A DNA stretch of 47,364 bases from a virus (IMGVR_UViG_3300031616_000012:1-47364), one strand, 5' to 3'; counted from the first letter of the stretch, positions 6,672 through 14,435 are shown. Program-made: numbers and translations. The notes: generated by a model from the sequence alone, not told the origin.

Positions 6672-7055
6672 ATGCACGCCGTCGTCGTCGTACAGTTCGG
6701 ACCCGTCCCGCCGATCAAACAGATCACCGGTTGCATGACCTACATCTGGGAGCGCGGGTACCGGCTCGCCGCGATCGTCTGGGCGGGCGGGAACTCCGCC
6801 GACGCCGTGACGATGGTCGCCCGCGGCGCCGCCCAGGTCGTCGTCGTCGGGTTCGGCGGCCGGGCGCTCGCGGGCGAGACCACCGCCGCCGGCGGAACGG
6901 TCGAGGCGGTCCACCCTCACCCGCACGTCGTCAAGCCGTACACCCACGCGAAGAGCCTGTTCGTGCAGCTGCGGGAGCGCGGGAAGTCGGTCGTGGAGAT
7001 CGCCCAGATCCTCGGCGAGACGACCCGCGAGGTGCGCCGCAACCTGAGTGAATGA
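6672..7055 (+). CDS. Putative DNA-binding protein with resolvase-like N-terminus and C-terminal HTH
   Basis: A protein of 127 aa starting ATG 6672 with AAGGAAGG 8 bases upstream. The N-terminal 75 residues alternate strands and helices (HAVVVVQFGPVPPIKQITG; VARGAAQVVVVGFGGRALAG), a Rossmann-like pattern reminiscent of serine-recombinase N-termini, but the catalytic Ser and Arg set is not evident. The C-terminus (SLFVQLRERGKSVVEIAQIL) is a resolvase-type helix-turn-helix followed by GETTREVRRNL. A short inverted repeat, TAACGA-N11-TCGTTA (6583-6605), lies upstream. The gene ends before a terminator shared with the integrase. Regulator or recombination accessory protein; exact role unknown. Confidence 0.5.
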   Translation: MHAVVVVQFGPVPPIKQITGCMTYIWERGYRLAAIVWAGGNSADAVTMVARGAAQVVVVGFGGRALAGETTAAGGTVEAVHPHPHVVKPYTHAKSLFVQLRERGKSVVEIAQILGETTREVRRNLSE

Positions 7056-7063
7056 GTGAATGA

Positions 7064-7103
7064 ATCGACCGCCCCGGTGGCCAGTGCTGCCGGGGCGGTC
7101 GAT
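7064..7103. terminator. Bidirectional hairpin terminator
   Basis: A perfect 14-bp stem, ATCGACCGCCCCGG (7064-7077) and CCGGGGCGGTCGAT (7090-7103), with a 12-base loop. It separates the convergent stops of the 6672-7055 gene and the integrase (7125). Just before it lies the short tandem GAGTGAAT GAGTGAAT. Confidence 0.8.
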
Positions 7104-7124
7104 ACTGCGTGGAGGTCTGACTCG

Positions 7125-8021
7125 CTACCAGGCGGCCGGGCCCGAACCAGGGAGCGCGTCGATTGCGTCGGCGCGCTCTTCGGGCGACACGAGGGTGTAA
7201 ATCGCGGTCGTGGACGGTGAGGCGTGGCCGAGTAGCTCCTGCACGGTGCGCAGGCTGGCCCCTCCCCCGCCGAACTCCTTCGGCTTCAACGCCGTCGTGC
7301 CGAACCAGTGCCGGAACGCGTGCGCGGACAGGTCGAGTCCGATCTCACCGAGCGCCCACCGGACGCCGTTGGACACGTACGCCGCGGTGACCGGGCCGCC
7401 CTTGTAGATCCGCCGCGCGACCGGACCCGGTGGGAGCGGCTCGACGAGTTCCCAGATCCTGCGGTGGGTCTTCAGGACGCGGACCTTGTCGCCCTTCCCG
7501 GTGAGCCGGATCGTCCGGGCCGACACGTCCTTCCGTTGAAGGGCTGCGATCTCGCAGCAGCGCGCGCCGGCGTACGCGGCCAGGGCCACGTAAAGCTTCC
7601 ACGGGTTGAGGAGTTCTTCCAGGGCCCGGCAGACCTCCTCGAAGGTGGCGGGCTTCGGAATGCCCTGCGGCGCGCGGGGCCGGATCATCCCGGCCGTCGG
7701 GTCGTAGTCGAGGCGGCCGTCCGGCCCGCTCGCCCAGCGGAAGAACCCGACGAGGTGGTTGTAGTAGTTCTTCCGGGTCTCCCGCGACCACGGCTGTGGG
7801 TTGTCCTCGGTCGGCGCCGGCCCGCAGAGCCAGTCCTCGAGTTCTTCGGTCGTGGCCTTCGCGAGACCCATCGGCAGGGCGTCGTCGACGCGGTGGAGGA
7901 GTTCGCCGCGGTCCGTCACGGTGGTCTCGGCGGACGCGGGTTTGATGTGAGCCAGATACCTATCGATCAATGCCGTCATTTCAGCAACACTGGCCTCACG
8001 CTGCGCATTTCGCTTCGGCAT
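7125..8021 (-). CDS. int: Tyrosine-type site-specific recombinase (phage integrase)
   Basis: A protein of 298 aa starting ATG 8021, with AGGTAGGG upstream. An N-terminal SAM-like core-binding domain (about 1-115; TRKNYYNHLVGFFRWAS) precedes the catalytic domain. The active-site set is visible: Arg154 in AYAGARCCEIAAL, Lys176 in TGKGDKV, His234-x-x-Arg237 in HAFRHWF, His266 in LLGHASPSTT and nucleophile Tyr275 in AIYTLVS. It would integrate the phage at an attB site. It lies 7 bases after the repressor stop on the same strand, so the two are probably cotranscribed. attP was not identified with certainty. Confidence 0.93.
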   Translation of the reverse strand: MPKRNAQREASVAEMTALIDRYLAHIKPASAETTVTDRGELLHRVDDALPMGLAKATTEELEDWLCGPAPTEDNPQPWSRETRKNYYNHLVGFFRWASGPDGRLDYDPTAGMIRPRAPQGIPKPATFEEVCRALEELLNPWKLYVALAAYAGARCCEIAALQRKDVSARTIRLTGKGDKVRVLKTHRRIWELVEPLPPGPVARRIYKGGPVTAAYVSNGVRWALGEIGLDLSAHAFRHWFGTTALKPKEFGGGGASLRTVQELLGHASPSTTAIYTLVSPEERADAIDALPGSGPAAW

Positions 8022-8028
8022 GTCGGCC

Positions 8029-8472
8029 CTACCTGACCAGGGCCGCGCGACGGGGGGTGTTGGAGGGACCTCGTGGATCAGTCCTACCTTTCGGCCGGTG
8101 GTTGCTTGACCTAGCGCTATCAACCCGTGACTGATCGGTCAGATTTGGATACCATCCGGTAACCGGGTTTGGCCTGTTGGTGGGCCGACCCCTCGCCGAC
8201 AGGAGTTGGCCGCCGAACAGCAGCCAGTTGAAGTCGATGTCGAGCGCGTCGGCGATCGCGCCGATGACGTCCGTCTCGCGCTGGGGTCGCCGGCCCGCCT
8301 CCCAGTTCGCCCAGCTCGACGGCTTCACGCCGGCGGCCTCGGCGGCCTGGTCGATCGTCATGCCGGCGAGCCTGCGCGCGAGCACGAGCCGATTGCTCAA
8401 CGTGTCGGCCGGAATTCGGCCCTGGCGTGGTGTGGGAGCCGTGGTCTCGGGCTCTCCAGGAGTCGCGGTCAT
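8029..8472 (-). CDS. Immunity repressor, HTH_3 (Cro/CI-like)
   Basis: A protein of 147 aa starting ATG 8472. A flexible N-terminus precedes a classic HTH_3 domain, LVLARRLAGMTIDQAAEAAG with recognition helix KPSSWANWEAGRRPQRET, ending near DALDIDFNWLLFGG. The remaining 55 residues are Arg/Ser/Pro-rich and probably disordered, with no peptidase fold, so RecA-dependent self-cleavage is unlikely. The predicted transcript starts about 18 bases upstream, nearly leaderless, inside an operator at 8482-8496. The gene lies head to tail with the integrase, and its 3' part (8101-8160) is only about 52% GC. Confidence 0.85.
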   Translation of the reverse strand: MTATPGEPETTAPTPRQGRIPADTLSNRLVLARRLAGMTIDQAAEAAGVKPSSWANWEAGRRPQRETDVIGAIADALDIDFNWLLFGGQLLSARGRPTNRPNPVTGWYPNLTDQSRVDSARSSNHRPKGRTDPRGPSNTPRRAALVR

Positions 8473-8481
8473 GCCCACAGT

Positions 8482-8496
8482 TTGGCGTATCACCAA
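8482..8496. promoter_or_regulatory. Repressor operator, left copy
   Basis: TTGGCGTATCACCAA fits the form TTGG-N7-CCAA. In reverse it matches the right operator (8578-8592) at 12 of 15 positions. It lies at the predicted start of the leftward repressor transcript, suited to autorepression. Confidence 0.65.
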
Positions 8497-8525
8497 CTTT
8501 CATGGCAACCGCCCAATAGTGTCAA
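8497..8525 (-). promoter_or_regulatory. Leftward repressor promoter
   Basis: On the minus strand a perfect TTGACA (8525-8520) is followed after 17 bases by TGAAAG (8502-8497), a weak -10. The start would fall near 8490, giving a leader of about 18 bases before ATG 8472 and placing the left operator across the start site. Confidence 0.5.
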
Positions 8526-8565
8526 CCTCCCCGAGTTCTACCTGAAAGGCTGATGTTCTGGGGGC

Positions 8566-8595
8566 TTGACGTAAGAGTTGGTGAGAGACCAACAT
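8566..8595 (+). promoter_or_regulatory. Rightward early promoter with overlapping operator (8578-8592)
   Basis: TTGACG (8566-8571) is followed 18 bases later by CAACAT (8590-8595). The right operator TTGGTGAGAGACCAA (8578-8592, part of the perfect inverted repeat GTTGGT-N5-ACCAAC at 8577-8593) overlaps the spacer and -10. The predicted start near 8602 coincides with the first codon of the Cro-like gene, implying a leaderless message. The -35 and operator are clear; the -10 is weak. Confidence 0.55.
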
Positions 8596-8602
8596 ATTGG
8601 TC

Positions 8603-8830
8603 GTGAAGCAAACGCCGACGTACCTCCTCCTCGAAACGAAGCTCGGGGAGCCGCTCGCTCCGCTCGTCGAGCGGATGCGCGCCGACGAACGCTCCTTTCC
8701 CTACATCGCCCGCAAGCTGCGTGAGCGCACCAACCACGAGGTCGCCTTCTCCGACGAGTCGCTGCGCCTGTGGTTCGCCGAGGACCTGGTGGCCGCCGAG
8801 CGCGGCGAGACCCCAGCGAGCGCAGCATGA
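8603..8830 (+). CDS. Cro-like small DNA-binding protein, first early gene
   Basis: A protein of 75 aa. No ribosome site is present, but GTG 8603 falls at the predicted transcription start, so leaderless translation is proposed (TTG 8597 is the alternative). Residues about 24-60 (RADERSFPYIARKLRERTNH and FSDESLRLWFAEDL) form a helix-turn-helix similar to those of small phage regulators that choose when to read an inverted sequence. It is divergent from the repressor, with shared operators between them, the usual Cro position. Confidence 0.65.
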   Translation: MKQTPTYLLLETKLGEPLAPLVERMRADERSFPYIARKLRERTNHEVAFSDESLRLWFAEDLVAAERGETPASAA

Positions 8831-9129
8831 ACGCCCTCATCGACTTGTTCCCGACGGCACAGCGCCGCCTGGCCGCCGAGCTTGAAGAAGCCTGCGAGCA
8901 CATCGAGGCGACCGCCGGTCGGCCGTTCTCGGAGCCGAGCCTCGCCAAGGCCACCAACTGGTACGGCGCCCGCCACGCCATCGCGTCGATGCTCACCCTC
9001 GGCCTGATCGAGCGGATGAGCCCGCCCCGGTCGCGTCCCGTCTACTACGTCGTCCCCGAGCGGTACGCGGTGCCGCTGCGCACCAACGGCGTTGCCGGCA
9101 CGCGGCAGCCCGAACGGAGCGCGGCATGA
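8827..9129 (+). CDS. Small winged-helix protein
   Basis: A protein of 100 aa with ATG 8827 overlapping the previous stop (ATGA). The N-terminal helix (NALIDLFPTAQRRLAAELEE) precedes a probable winged helix (SLAKATNWYGARHAIASMLT, then LGLIERMSPPRSRPVYYVV). The last segment is typical of a beta-wing reading out DNA. Likely an early regulator or replication accessory protein. No named family recognised. Confidence 0.6.
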   Translation: MNALIDLFPTAQRRLAAELEEACEHIEATAGRPFSEPSLAKATNWYGARHAIASMLTLGLIERMSPPRSRPVYYVVPERYAVPLRTNGVAGTRQPERSAA

Positions 9130-11117
9130 AGGGCGACAGCGTCAAGACGAAGTCGAGCGCCGAACTGCGGGCGATGCGCGACGCCCGCCCGGCCGCTGCG
9201 CAGTCCGATGCGCGCCGGCCCGGCGCCATCGCGCCGGTCAAGACCCGGCGCCAGCAGCTCGACGACTACAAGGGCGTGGTCGATCGCCGGCAGCGGGACT
9301 TCGTGGAGATCGGTACCGCGCTGGGCCTGATCCGCAAGGAGGGGCTCTTCGAGGAGGACGGGTACAGGTCCTTCGAGGAGTTCGTGGAACGCGAGTTCGA
9401 CATGACTCGCTCCTACGCGTATCGCCTGGTAGATGCGGCTCGGGTGATTTCGATCTTGTCGCCAATGGCGACACTCGAAGAGCCAGGCTCGAAGATCAAG
9501 AACGAGGCCCAGGCCCGCCAACTCGTCCCGCTCGGCAAGGACCGCGCCGCCATGCTCGCCGTCCTCGCCGCGGCCGAGAAGCGCGGCGAGCGGCTCACCG
9601 CGGCGGCGCTGGCCGACGCCCGCGACGAGTTGTACCCGGACAAGAAGATCATCGACGGCGACATCGTCAGGCCCAAGCCTGCGGTCGTCGCCGGCATGCG
9701 GAAGGCGATCACCGACGTCGCCTCCAAGAACTCCCCGACAGACCCGACAACCGCCAGCGACCGCCCCGCGAAGGTGGACAACGGCGAGTTGTCAGGTCAG
9801 ACGGGGCCGTCGGGGGACGCCGATCGCGCGGCGTCCCCCGACGCGGGGGCCAGTGTCGGTGCCGGCGTGGCGTACGACGCGCCTCAGACCTCGGTGATCC
9901 TCTGCCCCGTACCGCGCGACCTCGACTATTGCGGGATCTGCGGCAACGAGCTCGCCGAGAAGAACGGCGGCTACCTGCGCTGCCCGAACTGCGACCGCCG
10001 TCAGGAGCACATCGCTGAGGCGCTGCTCGACGGGTCGTGGGGCGAATGCCGCCTGTGCACCAAGACGTCCGCGGCCGTCACCGCGGCGAACACCGAGGAC
10101 GCTTCCCTAGCCCTCGGTGAGCCGGCCGACACCGATCAGGCGGCGGTGTCGGCCGGCATCCAAACGGCTGCTGAGGGTCTGACACACCCAGAGGCAGATG
10201 GAGGCGAGGCGGTTTCAATCCCGTTTCACGCTGATGACCCTCCAGCCCCGACCGGCGACGACGCAGCCTCGCCGCCGCCGGTCGGGGTCACCCACGAACA
10301 GGAGAACGGCTGGGCGGGCCCGAACGGCGACTGCGGCGCCTCCTGCACGTGTGGCGTGATGTTCGACGGGTTCGACACGATCGGCGAAGCGCGGGCGCTG
10401 CTGGACGCGCACATCGCCAACCCCGAAGAGCGCGACGAGGACGAGGTTCACCTCGCGTCGATGTTCCGGCCGCGCGGCGCCCCGGACTGCTACGCGGTCG
10501 GTGCTGTCGAGGCGGTGACGACCTCGACGTGCCCGACGTGCGAGGCGTGGCTGCTCACTGAGGACGGCTCCGAGTGGATCGACCGCTGGAACCGTCGCTG
10601 GACCACCACAGACACCCCGGCTGCTGCCACGACGTCCCTCCCGGACGGCGAAGGCCACCCCATGCCCGAGCAGTCGCAGCAGCCGGGGCAAGACTCTCCG
10701 ACCGGTCGTGAGGGCGGCCGGTCGGAGACCGACACCCCGGTGGGGCCGGACCATCCGGTCGCTACGACGGTCCTGCCGGGGATCGACCACCACCAGGTTT
10801 CAGGGGTGTTCCCTGGTGGTGATGAGGCTCCGGTCTCGGTACTCAGCGGCCCAGCCGCTGGCTACGCCGATGCCCGTGAGCCGGTAGAGCTGGAGGGCGG
10901 CGGCGATGCCTCCCTGCCGTCCTCCAGCGACCCAGACGAGCTGATGAACGCGTTCGGTGTCCTCGTCCACTTCCTCGACAACGCCGACCTCGACGCGATC
11001 GGACCGCTCCTACTCGGCGAGGACATGGAAACCCTGCACAGCCACGTCGACGCGATCGCGGCGTACGTCGGGAAGCTCGGCCGTGCCCGCTTCGGCGAGA
11101 TGCTCCACACCCCGTAG
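9126..11117 (+). CDS. Large ParB-like DNA-binding protein with zinc-ribbon modules
   Basis: A protein of 663 aa with ATG 9126 overlapping the previous stop. Residues 40-190 have a KorB/ParB-type central HTH layout (GTALGLIRKEGLFEEDGYRS, then FVEREFDMTRSYAYRLVDAA). A linker rich in Asp, Ala and Gly follows, then a zinc ribbon near 269-291 (CGICGNELAEKN...CPNC), a Cys cluster near 403-410 (CGASCTCG), CPTC near 469 and a long acidic low-complexity stretch to a C-terminal helical domain (NAFGVLVHFLDNADLDAIGP). An N-terminal ParB-like fold with zinc ribbons suggests nucleic-acid scaffolding in replication or transcription takeover. A partition role is unlikely beside an integrase. Confidence 0.6.
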   Translation: MKGDSVKTKSSAELRAMRDARPAAAQSDARRPGAIAPVKTRRQQLDDYKGVVDRRQRDFVEIGTALGLIRKEGLFEEDGYRSFEEFVEREFDMTRSYAYRLVDAARVISILSPMATLEEPGSKIKNEAQARQLVPLGKDRAAMLAVLAAAEKRGERLTAAALADARDELYPDKKIIDGDIVRPKPAVVAGMRKAITDVASKNSPTDPTTASDRPAKVDNGELSGQTGPSGDADRAASPDAGASVGAGVAYDAPQTSVILCPVPRDLDYCGICGNELAEKNGGYLRCPNCDRRQEHIAEALLDGSWGECRLCTKTSAAVTAANTEDASLALGEPADTDQAAVSAGIQTAAEGLTHPEADGGEAVSIPFHADDPPAPTGDDAASPPPVGVTHEQENGWAGPNGDCGASCTCGVMFDGFDTIGEARALLDAHIANPEERDEDEVHLASMFRPRGAPDCYAVGAVEAVTTSTCPTCEAWLLTEDGSEWIDRWNRRWTTTDTPAAATTSLPDGEGHPMPEQSQQPGQDSPTGREGGRSETDTPVGPDHPVATTVLPGIDHHQVSGVFPGGDEAPVSVLSGPAAGYADAREPVELEGGGDASLPSSSDPDELMNAFGVLVHFLDNADLDAIGPLLLGEDMETLHSHVDAIAAYVGKLGRARFGEMLHTP

Positions 11118-11219
11118 CTCCCGGGCTGCCGGTTCCAGAGACGCCTCGTCGAGGCCCTCAGGTTGTGCAGCGGCGGTCCGGGTGGTCCATCCACATTCGA
11201 CAGTCAGAGGAGGGCCACC

Positions 11220-11882
11220 GTGCCCGGCACCGAAGAGAAGACCCCGGTCACCCACGTCCTGTGCATCATCGATATGTCCGGCTCGATGCAGCACCTTGTC
11301 GACGACGTGCGCGGCGGCTTCAACGCCTACCTCGACGGCCTGAAGGCCGACAGCGACATCGCGTACCGGCTGACCGTCACGGTCTTCGACACGGCGTTCG
11401 AGTCCCTCGCCGTCGACGTGGCGCTCGCCGACGTCCCGCAACTGGACTCGTCGAACTATCGGCCGCGCGGCGGTACGGCACTCAACGACGCGATCGGGAA
11501 GACCCTCGGCGAGTTCGCGGCCAAGCACGGCAAGGTCCGTAAGCACGAGCGGGTGCTGGTCGTCATCCAGACCGACGGGTACGAGAACTCCAGCGTCGAG
11601 TTCACCACCGACCAGGTCCGCAAGATGATCGCTGAGCGGGACGCGTCGGACCGGTGGGGCTTCGTCTTCCTCGGCGCCGGCCCGGACGCGTTCGCGACCG
11701 GCTCTTCCTACGGCCTCGGCGCGCAGACGATCGCCACCAACCAGAGCAGCGTCGGCACCCGGTCCACGTACTCCGGGCTGGCCATGGCGTCCGGCGGCTT
11801 CTCGCGCGGCGCCACGTCCGCCGAAACCGTCCACACCGTTGCCGCCACGCCCGGGGTCGTCGACCCGAACGTCACCCCGTAG
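11220..11882 (+). CDS. von Willebrand factor A (vWA) domain protein
   Basis: A protein of 220 aa. GTG 11220 is chosen with GAGGAGGG 5 bases upstream. A single vWA domain fills the chain. The MIDAS metal site is intact: DMSGSM at 18-23, Thr86 in GGTALNDAIG and Asp119 in IQTDGYENSS. The C-terminal part (GAGPDAFATGSSYGLGAQT) matches TerY-like/phage vWA proteins. Such domains usually bind a protein partner through a divalent cation. No AAA ATPase partner is encoded nearby, so the partner is probably a host protein or the preceding large protein. Confidence 0.85.
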   Translation: MPGTEEKTPVTHVLCIIDMSGSMQHLVDDVRGGFNAYLDGLKADSDIAYRLTVTVFDTAFESLAVDVALADVPQLDSSNYRPRGGTALNDAIGKTLGEFAAKHGKVRKHERVLVVIQTDGYENSSVEFTTDQVRKMIAERDASDRWGFVFLGAGPDAFATGSSYGLGAQTIATNQSSVGTRSTYSGLAMASGGFSRGATSAETVHTVAATPGVVDPNVTP

Positions 11883-12038
11883 AGCCCCGGGTCGGCTGGC
11901 GCGGACACGGAGGGCGGACTGGCCTCACCTGACGTACCAGCCTGCCGGCCGACCCGGTCACCAAGACAGCAAAAGACGGCCCCGCTCAACCATTTCCCGT
12001 GGACCGCGAAGCCGCTCAGACGAAGGAGATCGTAACCG

Positions 12039-13145
12039 ATGAGCCACTACGGCGTCATGGTGTGCCTGCCGCGAGAGACCGAGCAGGCGGACATCGAGAG
12101 CGCGCTGGAGAAGGTGCTCGCACCGTTCGACGAGAACATGAGCGTCGAGCCCTACCGCCGATACGAGGGCGGCTTCGCCGAGGAGTACTGGTGGGTCAGC
12201 TCGGTCCGACGCGGCGCTGCGCACCTGAAGGACGGCACCGGGGTCGACGAGCGCGACCTGGAGTCCCACAGCTACGGCAAGCCGCCGCTGACGGTCGAGG
12301 AAAAGCGCTCCGAGTACGAGGAGGACGCGCGCTGGGCCGCCGCGATCGGCGAGCCGGCCACCTGGAAGGCGGTCGTCGAGCAGTACAACGCGAAGTGGCA
12401 CCCGAAGAACGCGGTAGCCACGGGCGACGAGGTCGACGACTCGGACGACGGCCTGTTCTATGAGGCGGAGACCGACCGGGCGTACACCATGTCGACGTAC
12501 AACCCCGAGTCCAAGTGGGACTACTGGCGCGTCGGCGGCCGGTGGAGCGGCTACTTCATCGCCGACGGGATGGAGGAGTTCATCCTTCTACCGGAGCGGC
12601 ACTGGGACGGACCTCAGGGCCTCGGTCGAGGACGCTGCGACGGCGGCCGGATGCGCTCGCTGGACCTCGCCGCGATGCGCGAGGAGGCGGCGACCAAGGC
12701 GAACGCCGACTACGACCAGTGGGAGAAGCTCGTCGCGGAGTACGGCGCGAGCGCCAAGCCCTGGTCCCACTTCATCGGCCTGGTCGATGTCGTTGAGGGC
12801 TACACGATCGACCAGGCGCGCCAGGAGTACCGCGTGCAGCCGATCGTCGCGGCGCACGACCGCATGGAGCGCAACCACGACGGGCTCGTCAGCTGGGGCC
12901 GGTGCGTCATCGACGCCTTCCTGTCGCCGCGTGAGGAGATCGTCCGCCTACGCGTCGCCGCCGCAGTGCCCGCGTACGCCACGGTGACGCTCGGCGGGGA
13001 ATGGATCGCGCCCGGCCGGATGGGCTGGTTCGGGATGTCCTCGGACGGCCCGGGAGAGCGTGAGGGCTACCAGATCGCGGTCAGCAAGTACCTCCAGGAG
13101 TTGCACCCGGACACCTGGCTCGTCGTCGTCGACTGCCACATCTGA
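12039..13145 (+). CDS. Conserved-type early protein of unknown function
   Basis: A protein of 368 aa starting ATG 12039 with GAAGGAG 12 bases upstream. It is rich in Trp, Tyr and acidic residues. An N-terminal beta-alpha-beta segment (SHYGVMVCLPRETEQADIES) precedes a middle region containing KWDYWRVGGRWSGYFI, a motif I associate with actinophage early proteins of unknown function. A helical C-terminal half includes DVVEGYTIDQARQEYRVQP. No catalytic motif or membrane segment is evident. The preceding 156-base gap (11883-12038) shows no clear promoter, so it probably belongs to the early operon. Confidence 0.7.
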   Translation: MSHYGVMVCLPRETEQADIESALEKVLAPFDENMSVEPYRRYEGGFAEEYWWVSSVRRGAAHLKDGTGVDERDLESHSYGKPPLTVEEKRSEYEEDARWAAAIGEPATWKAVVEQYNAKWHPKNAVATGDEVDDSDDGLFYEAETDRAYTMSTYNPESKWDYWRVGGRWSGYFIADGMEEFILLPERHWDGPQGLGRGRCDGGRMRSLDLAAMREEAATKANADYDQWEKLVAEYGASAKPWSHFIGLVDVVEGYTIDQARQEYRVQPIVAAHDRMERNHDGLVSWGRCVIDAFLSPREEIVRLRVAAAVPAYATVTLGGEWIAPGRMGWFGMSSDGPGEREGYQIAVSKYLQELHPDTWLVVVDCHI

Positions 13146-13156
13146 GGAGCGTCGCC

Positions 13157-13534
13157 ATGTCCGAGTCCATCAGCAGCGCAGTCCCGCCGGTCTCGCACCA
13201 CTTCGAGTGCCAGGTCGGCTCCCAAGCCGGCGTACCGATGTCCCTCGTCTACTGCGGGCACGAGGTCTGCATCACCGTCGCCAAGCATCAGGTGTGGACG
13301 GTCAGCCGGACCGTGCTCGCCGAGTCCCTGGTCTTCCCGGTGCGCCAGTCGTCGATGACGTTCGCGGCGCACGTCGTCGACGACCTCGTCGTCATGGACC
13401 TCGCGCTCGACCTGCCTCTGCACCTCGTGATGGAACTGGCCGACGTCGAGGCGTTCCTCAACGCCACCTACGCGGTAGACCCGGAGCCCGTCGACCCGGG
13501 CGAGTTGTCGGTGGCCATGGTCGGTGCGCTGTGA
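13157..13534 (+). CDS. Small protein of unknown function
   Basis: A protein of 125 aa starting ATG 13157 with GAGGAGCG upstream. The N-terminal half has beta-type segments with two Cys and several His (HHFECQVGSQAG; SLVYCGHEVCITVAKHQVW). The C-terminal half is acidic and hydrophobic (DDLVVMDLALDLPLHLVMEL). The three-Cys/His cluster could hold a metal, but spacing does not match a known finger. Its stop overlaps the next GTG. Confidence 0.55.
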   Translation: MSESISSAVPPVSHHFECQVGSQAGVPMSLVYCGHEVCITVAKHQVWTVSRTVLAESLVFPVRQSSMTFAAHVVDDLVVMDLALDLPLHLVMELADVEAFLNATYAVDPEPVDPGELSVAMVGAL

Positions 13535-13812
13535 GCGTCGAAGGCGAGATCAACGGCCTGAAGCCCACGCGCCACAGGCTCGCGCTGTTGAAGGCGATCG
13601 AGCAGCCGGGCCGCGTCTACGGCGAGGCCAACGACATCTTCGACAAGGTGTCCGGCTCCCGGGTCTACGCCCGCGTTCTGGAGCTCATCCAGCACGACTG
13701 GATCGAGCCGGTCCCGCGCGAAGAGCAGCACCGAGATGAGTGGTCCCAGACGCGGACGTACTACCGCCTGACCGACTTCGGCCGGGCGGCTATCGAGAGG
13801 GGACGACGGTGA
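13531..13812 (+). CDS. Winged-helix transcriptional regulator-like protein
   Basis: A protein of 93 aa starting GTG 13531 (GTGA overlap). The order helix (KPTRHRLALLKAIEQPGRVY), second helix (EANDIFDKVSGSRVYARVLE), third helix (LIQHDWIEPVPREEQ) and wing (RDEWSQTRTYYRLTDFGRAA) is that of PadR/MarR-type winged helices, where TYYRLTDFGRAAIERG is the typical wing-to-helix end. It probably binds DNA as a dimer. Confidence 0.65.
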   Translation: MSVEGEINGLKPTRHRLALLKAIEQPGRVYGEANDIFDKVSGSRVYARVLELIQHDWIEPVPREEQHRDEWSQTRTYYRLTDFGRAAIERGRR

Positions 13813-13988
13813 GCGAACCGATCGACGTTGGCGCGTACGAGGCCGCCGGCGTTGCCCGCGTCGAGGAGGAGTGCGACGGCGAGTGCGATTGCAGCACCAC
13901 CGGCGCGTGCAGCGACCCCGACGACTGGTGCTCGCACTGCCACGTGTGCTGCGGATGCCTGCCGTGCGAGTACGGGAGGGTCGCGTGA
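13809..13988 (+). CDS. Small cysteine-rich protein
   Basis: A protein of 59 aa starting GTG 13809 (GTGA overlap). Ten cysteines and two histidines lie in the last 38 residues (EECDGECDC, then WCSHCHVCCGCLPCEYG), spaced for one or two zinc clusters. The N-terminus is acidic. It might be a metal store, a protein-binding knuckle or a small regulator. No family recognised. Confidence 0.6.
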   Translation: MSEPIDVGAYEAAGVARVEEECDGECDCSTTGACSDPDDWCSHCHVCCGCLPCEYGRVA

Positions 13989-14101
13989 ACGGGCTCACGC
14001 TGGCCGCCCTCGTCCTCCTCGCAGCGCTCTTCTTCGGGCTCGCGCTGGCCGGTAGCCCAGAGCCCACACCAGTACCCATCGAGGAGGAACGGGATGCCTG
14101 A
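13985..14101 (+). CDS. Tiny single-span membrane protein
   Basis: A protein of 38 aa starting GTG 13985 (GTGA overlap with the cysteine-rich gene). Residues 2-23 (NGLTLAALVLLAALFFGLAL) form one membrane helix, followed by a short Pro/Glu-rich tail (SPEPTPVPIEEERDA) with acidic charge. The topology cannot be settled. It could be an early membrane disruptor or a partner for a host membrane protein. Confidence 0.55.
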   Translation: MNGLTLAALVLLAALFFGLALAGSPEPTPVPIEEERDA

Positions 14102-14435
14102 GCTGACTCTTGCGCAGGTGTACCGGCGGGCTGCCGAGGTGCTCGACGAGCGGGGCTGGCATCAGGGCTGGTACGTCGACGCCAAGCGCTGCAAGGTCTG
14201 CATCCTCGGCGCCGTCATCTGCGCACTCGGCGGCCAGCCCCAACCCGAGACCGATACCCCCGCCATCGACTGGGCCGACCAGCAGGAGGACGAGCGGTTC
14301 CACGAGATCTGGGACGACCTGCGTGCGCGGCTCGGGCAGCATCCGCCCACGTGGAACGACCGCATGGGACGCACCGTCGTCGAGGTCAAGGCCGCGCTGC
14401 TGCGGGCTGCGGAGGAGGCGGAACGCCGTGGCTGA
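14094..14435 (+). CDS. DUF6197-like small protein
   Basis: A protein of 113 aa starting ATG 14094, with GAGGAGG upstream inside the previous gene. The layout VYRRAAEVLDERGWHQGWYV, then CILGAVICALGG and a C-terminal WNDRMGRTVVEVKAALLRAA, matches small actinobacterial proteins I recall as DUF6197 (an ALGG core and a WND near the C-terminus). Function is unknown. The helix-rich fold and conserved Trp suggest a compact binding domain. Confidence 0.6.
   Translation: MPELTLAQVYRRAAEVLDERGWHQGWYVDAKRCKVCILGAVICALGGQPQPETDTPAIDWADQQEDERFHEIWDDLRARLGQHPPTWNDRMGRTVVEVKAALLRAAEEAERRG

Noticed and set aside
4915-8112. 12-base direct repeat GTTGCTTGACCT at 4915-4926 and 8101-8112, considered as att or control sites
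   Set aside because: Many 12-base matches are expected by chance in 47 kb, and no larger symmetry or tRNA-like context supports it.
9126-11117. Plasmid partition (ParB) system suggesting a phage-plasmid
   Set aside because: No ParA ATPase or centromere-like array is seen, and a complete tyrosine integrase is present.
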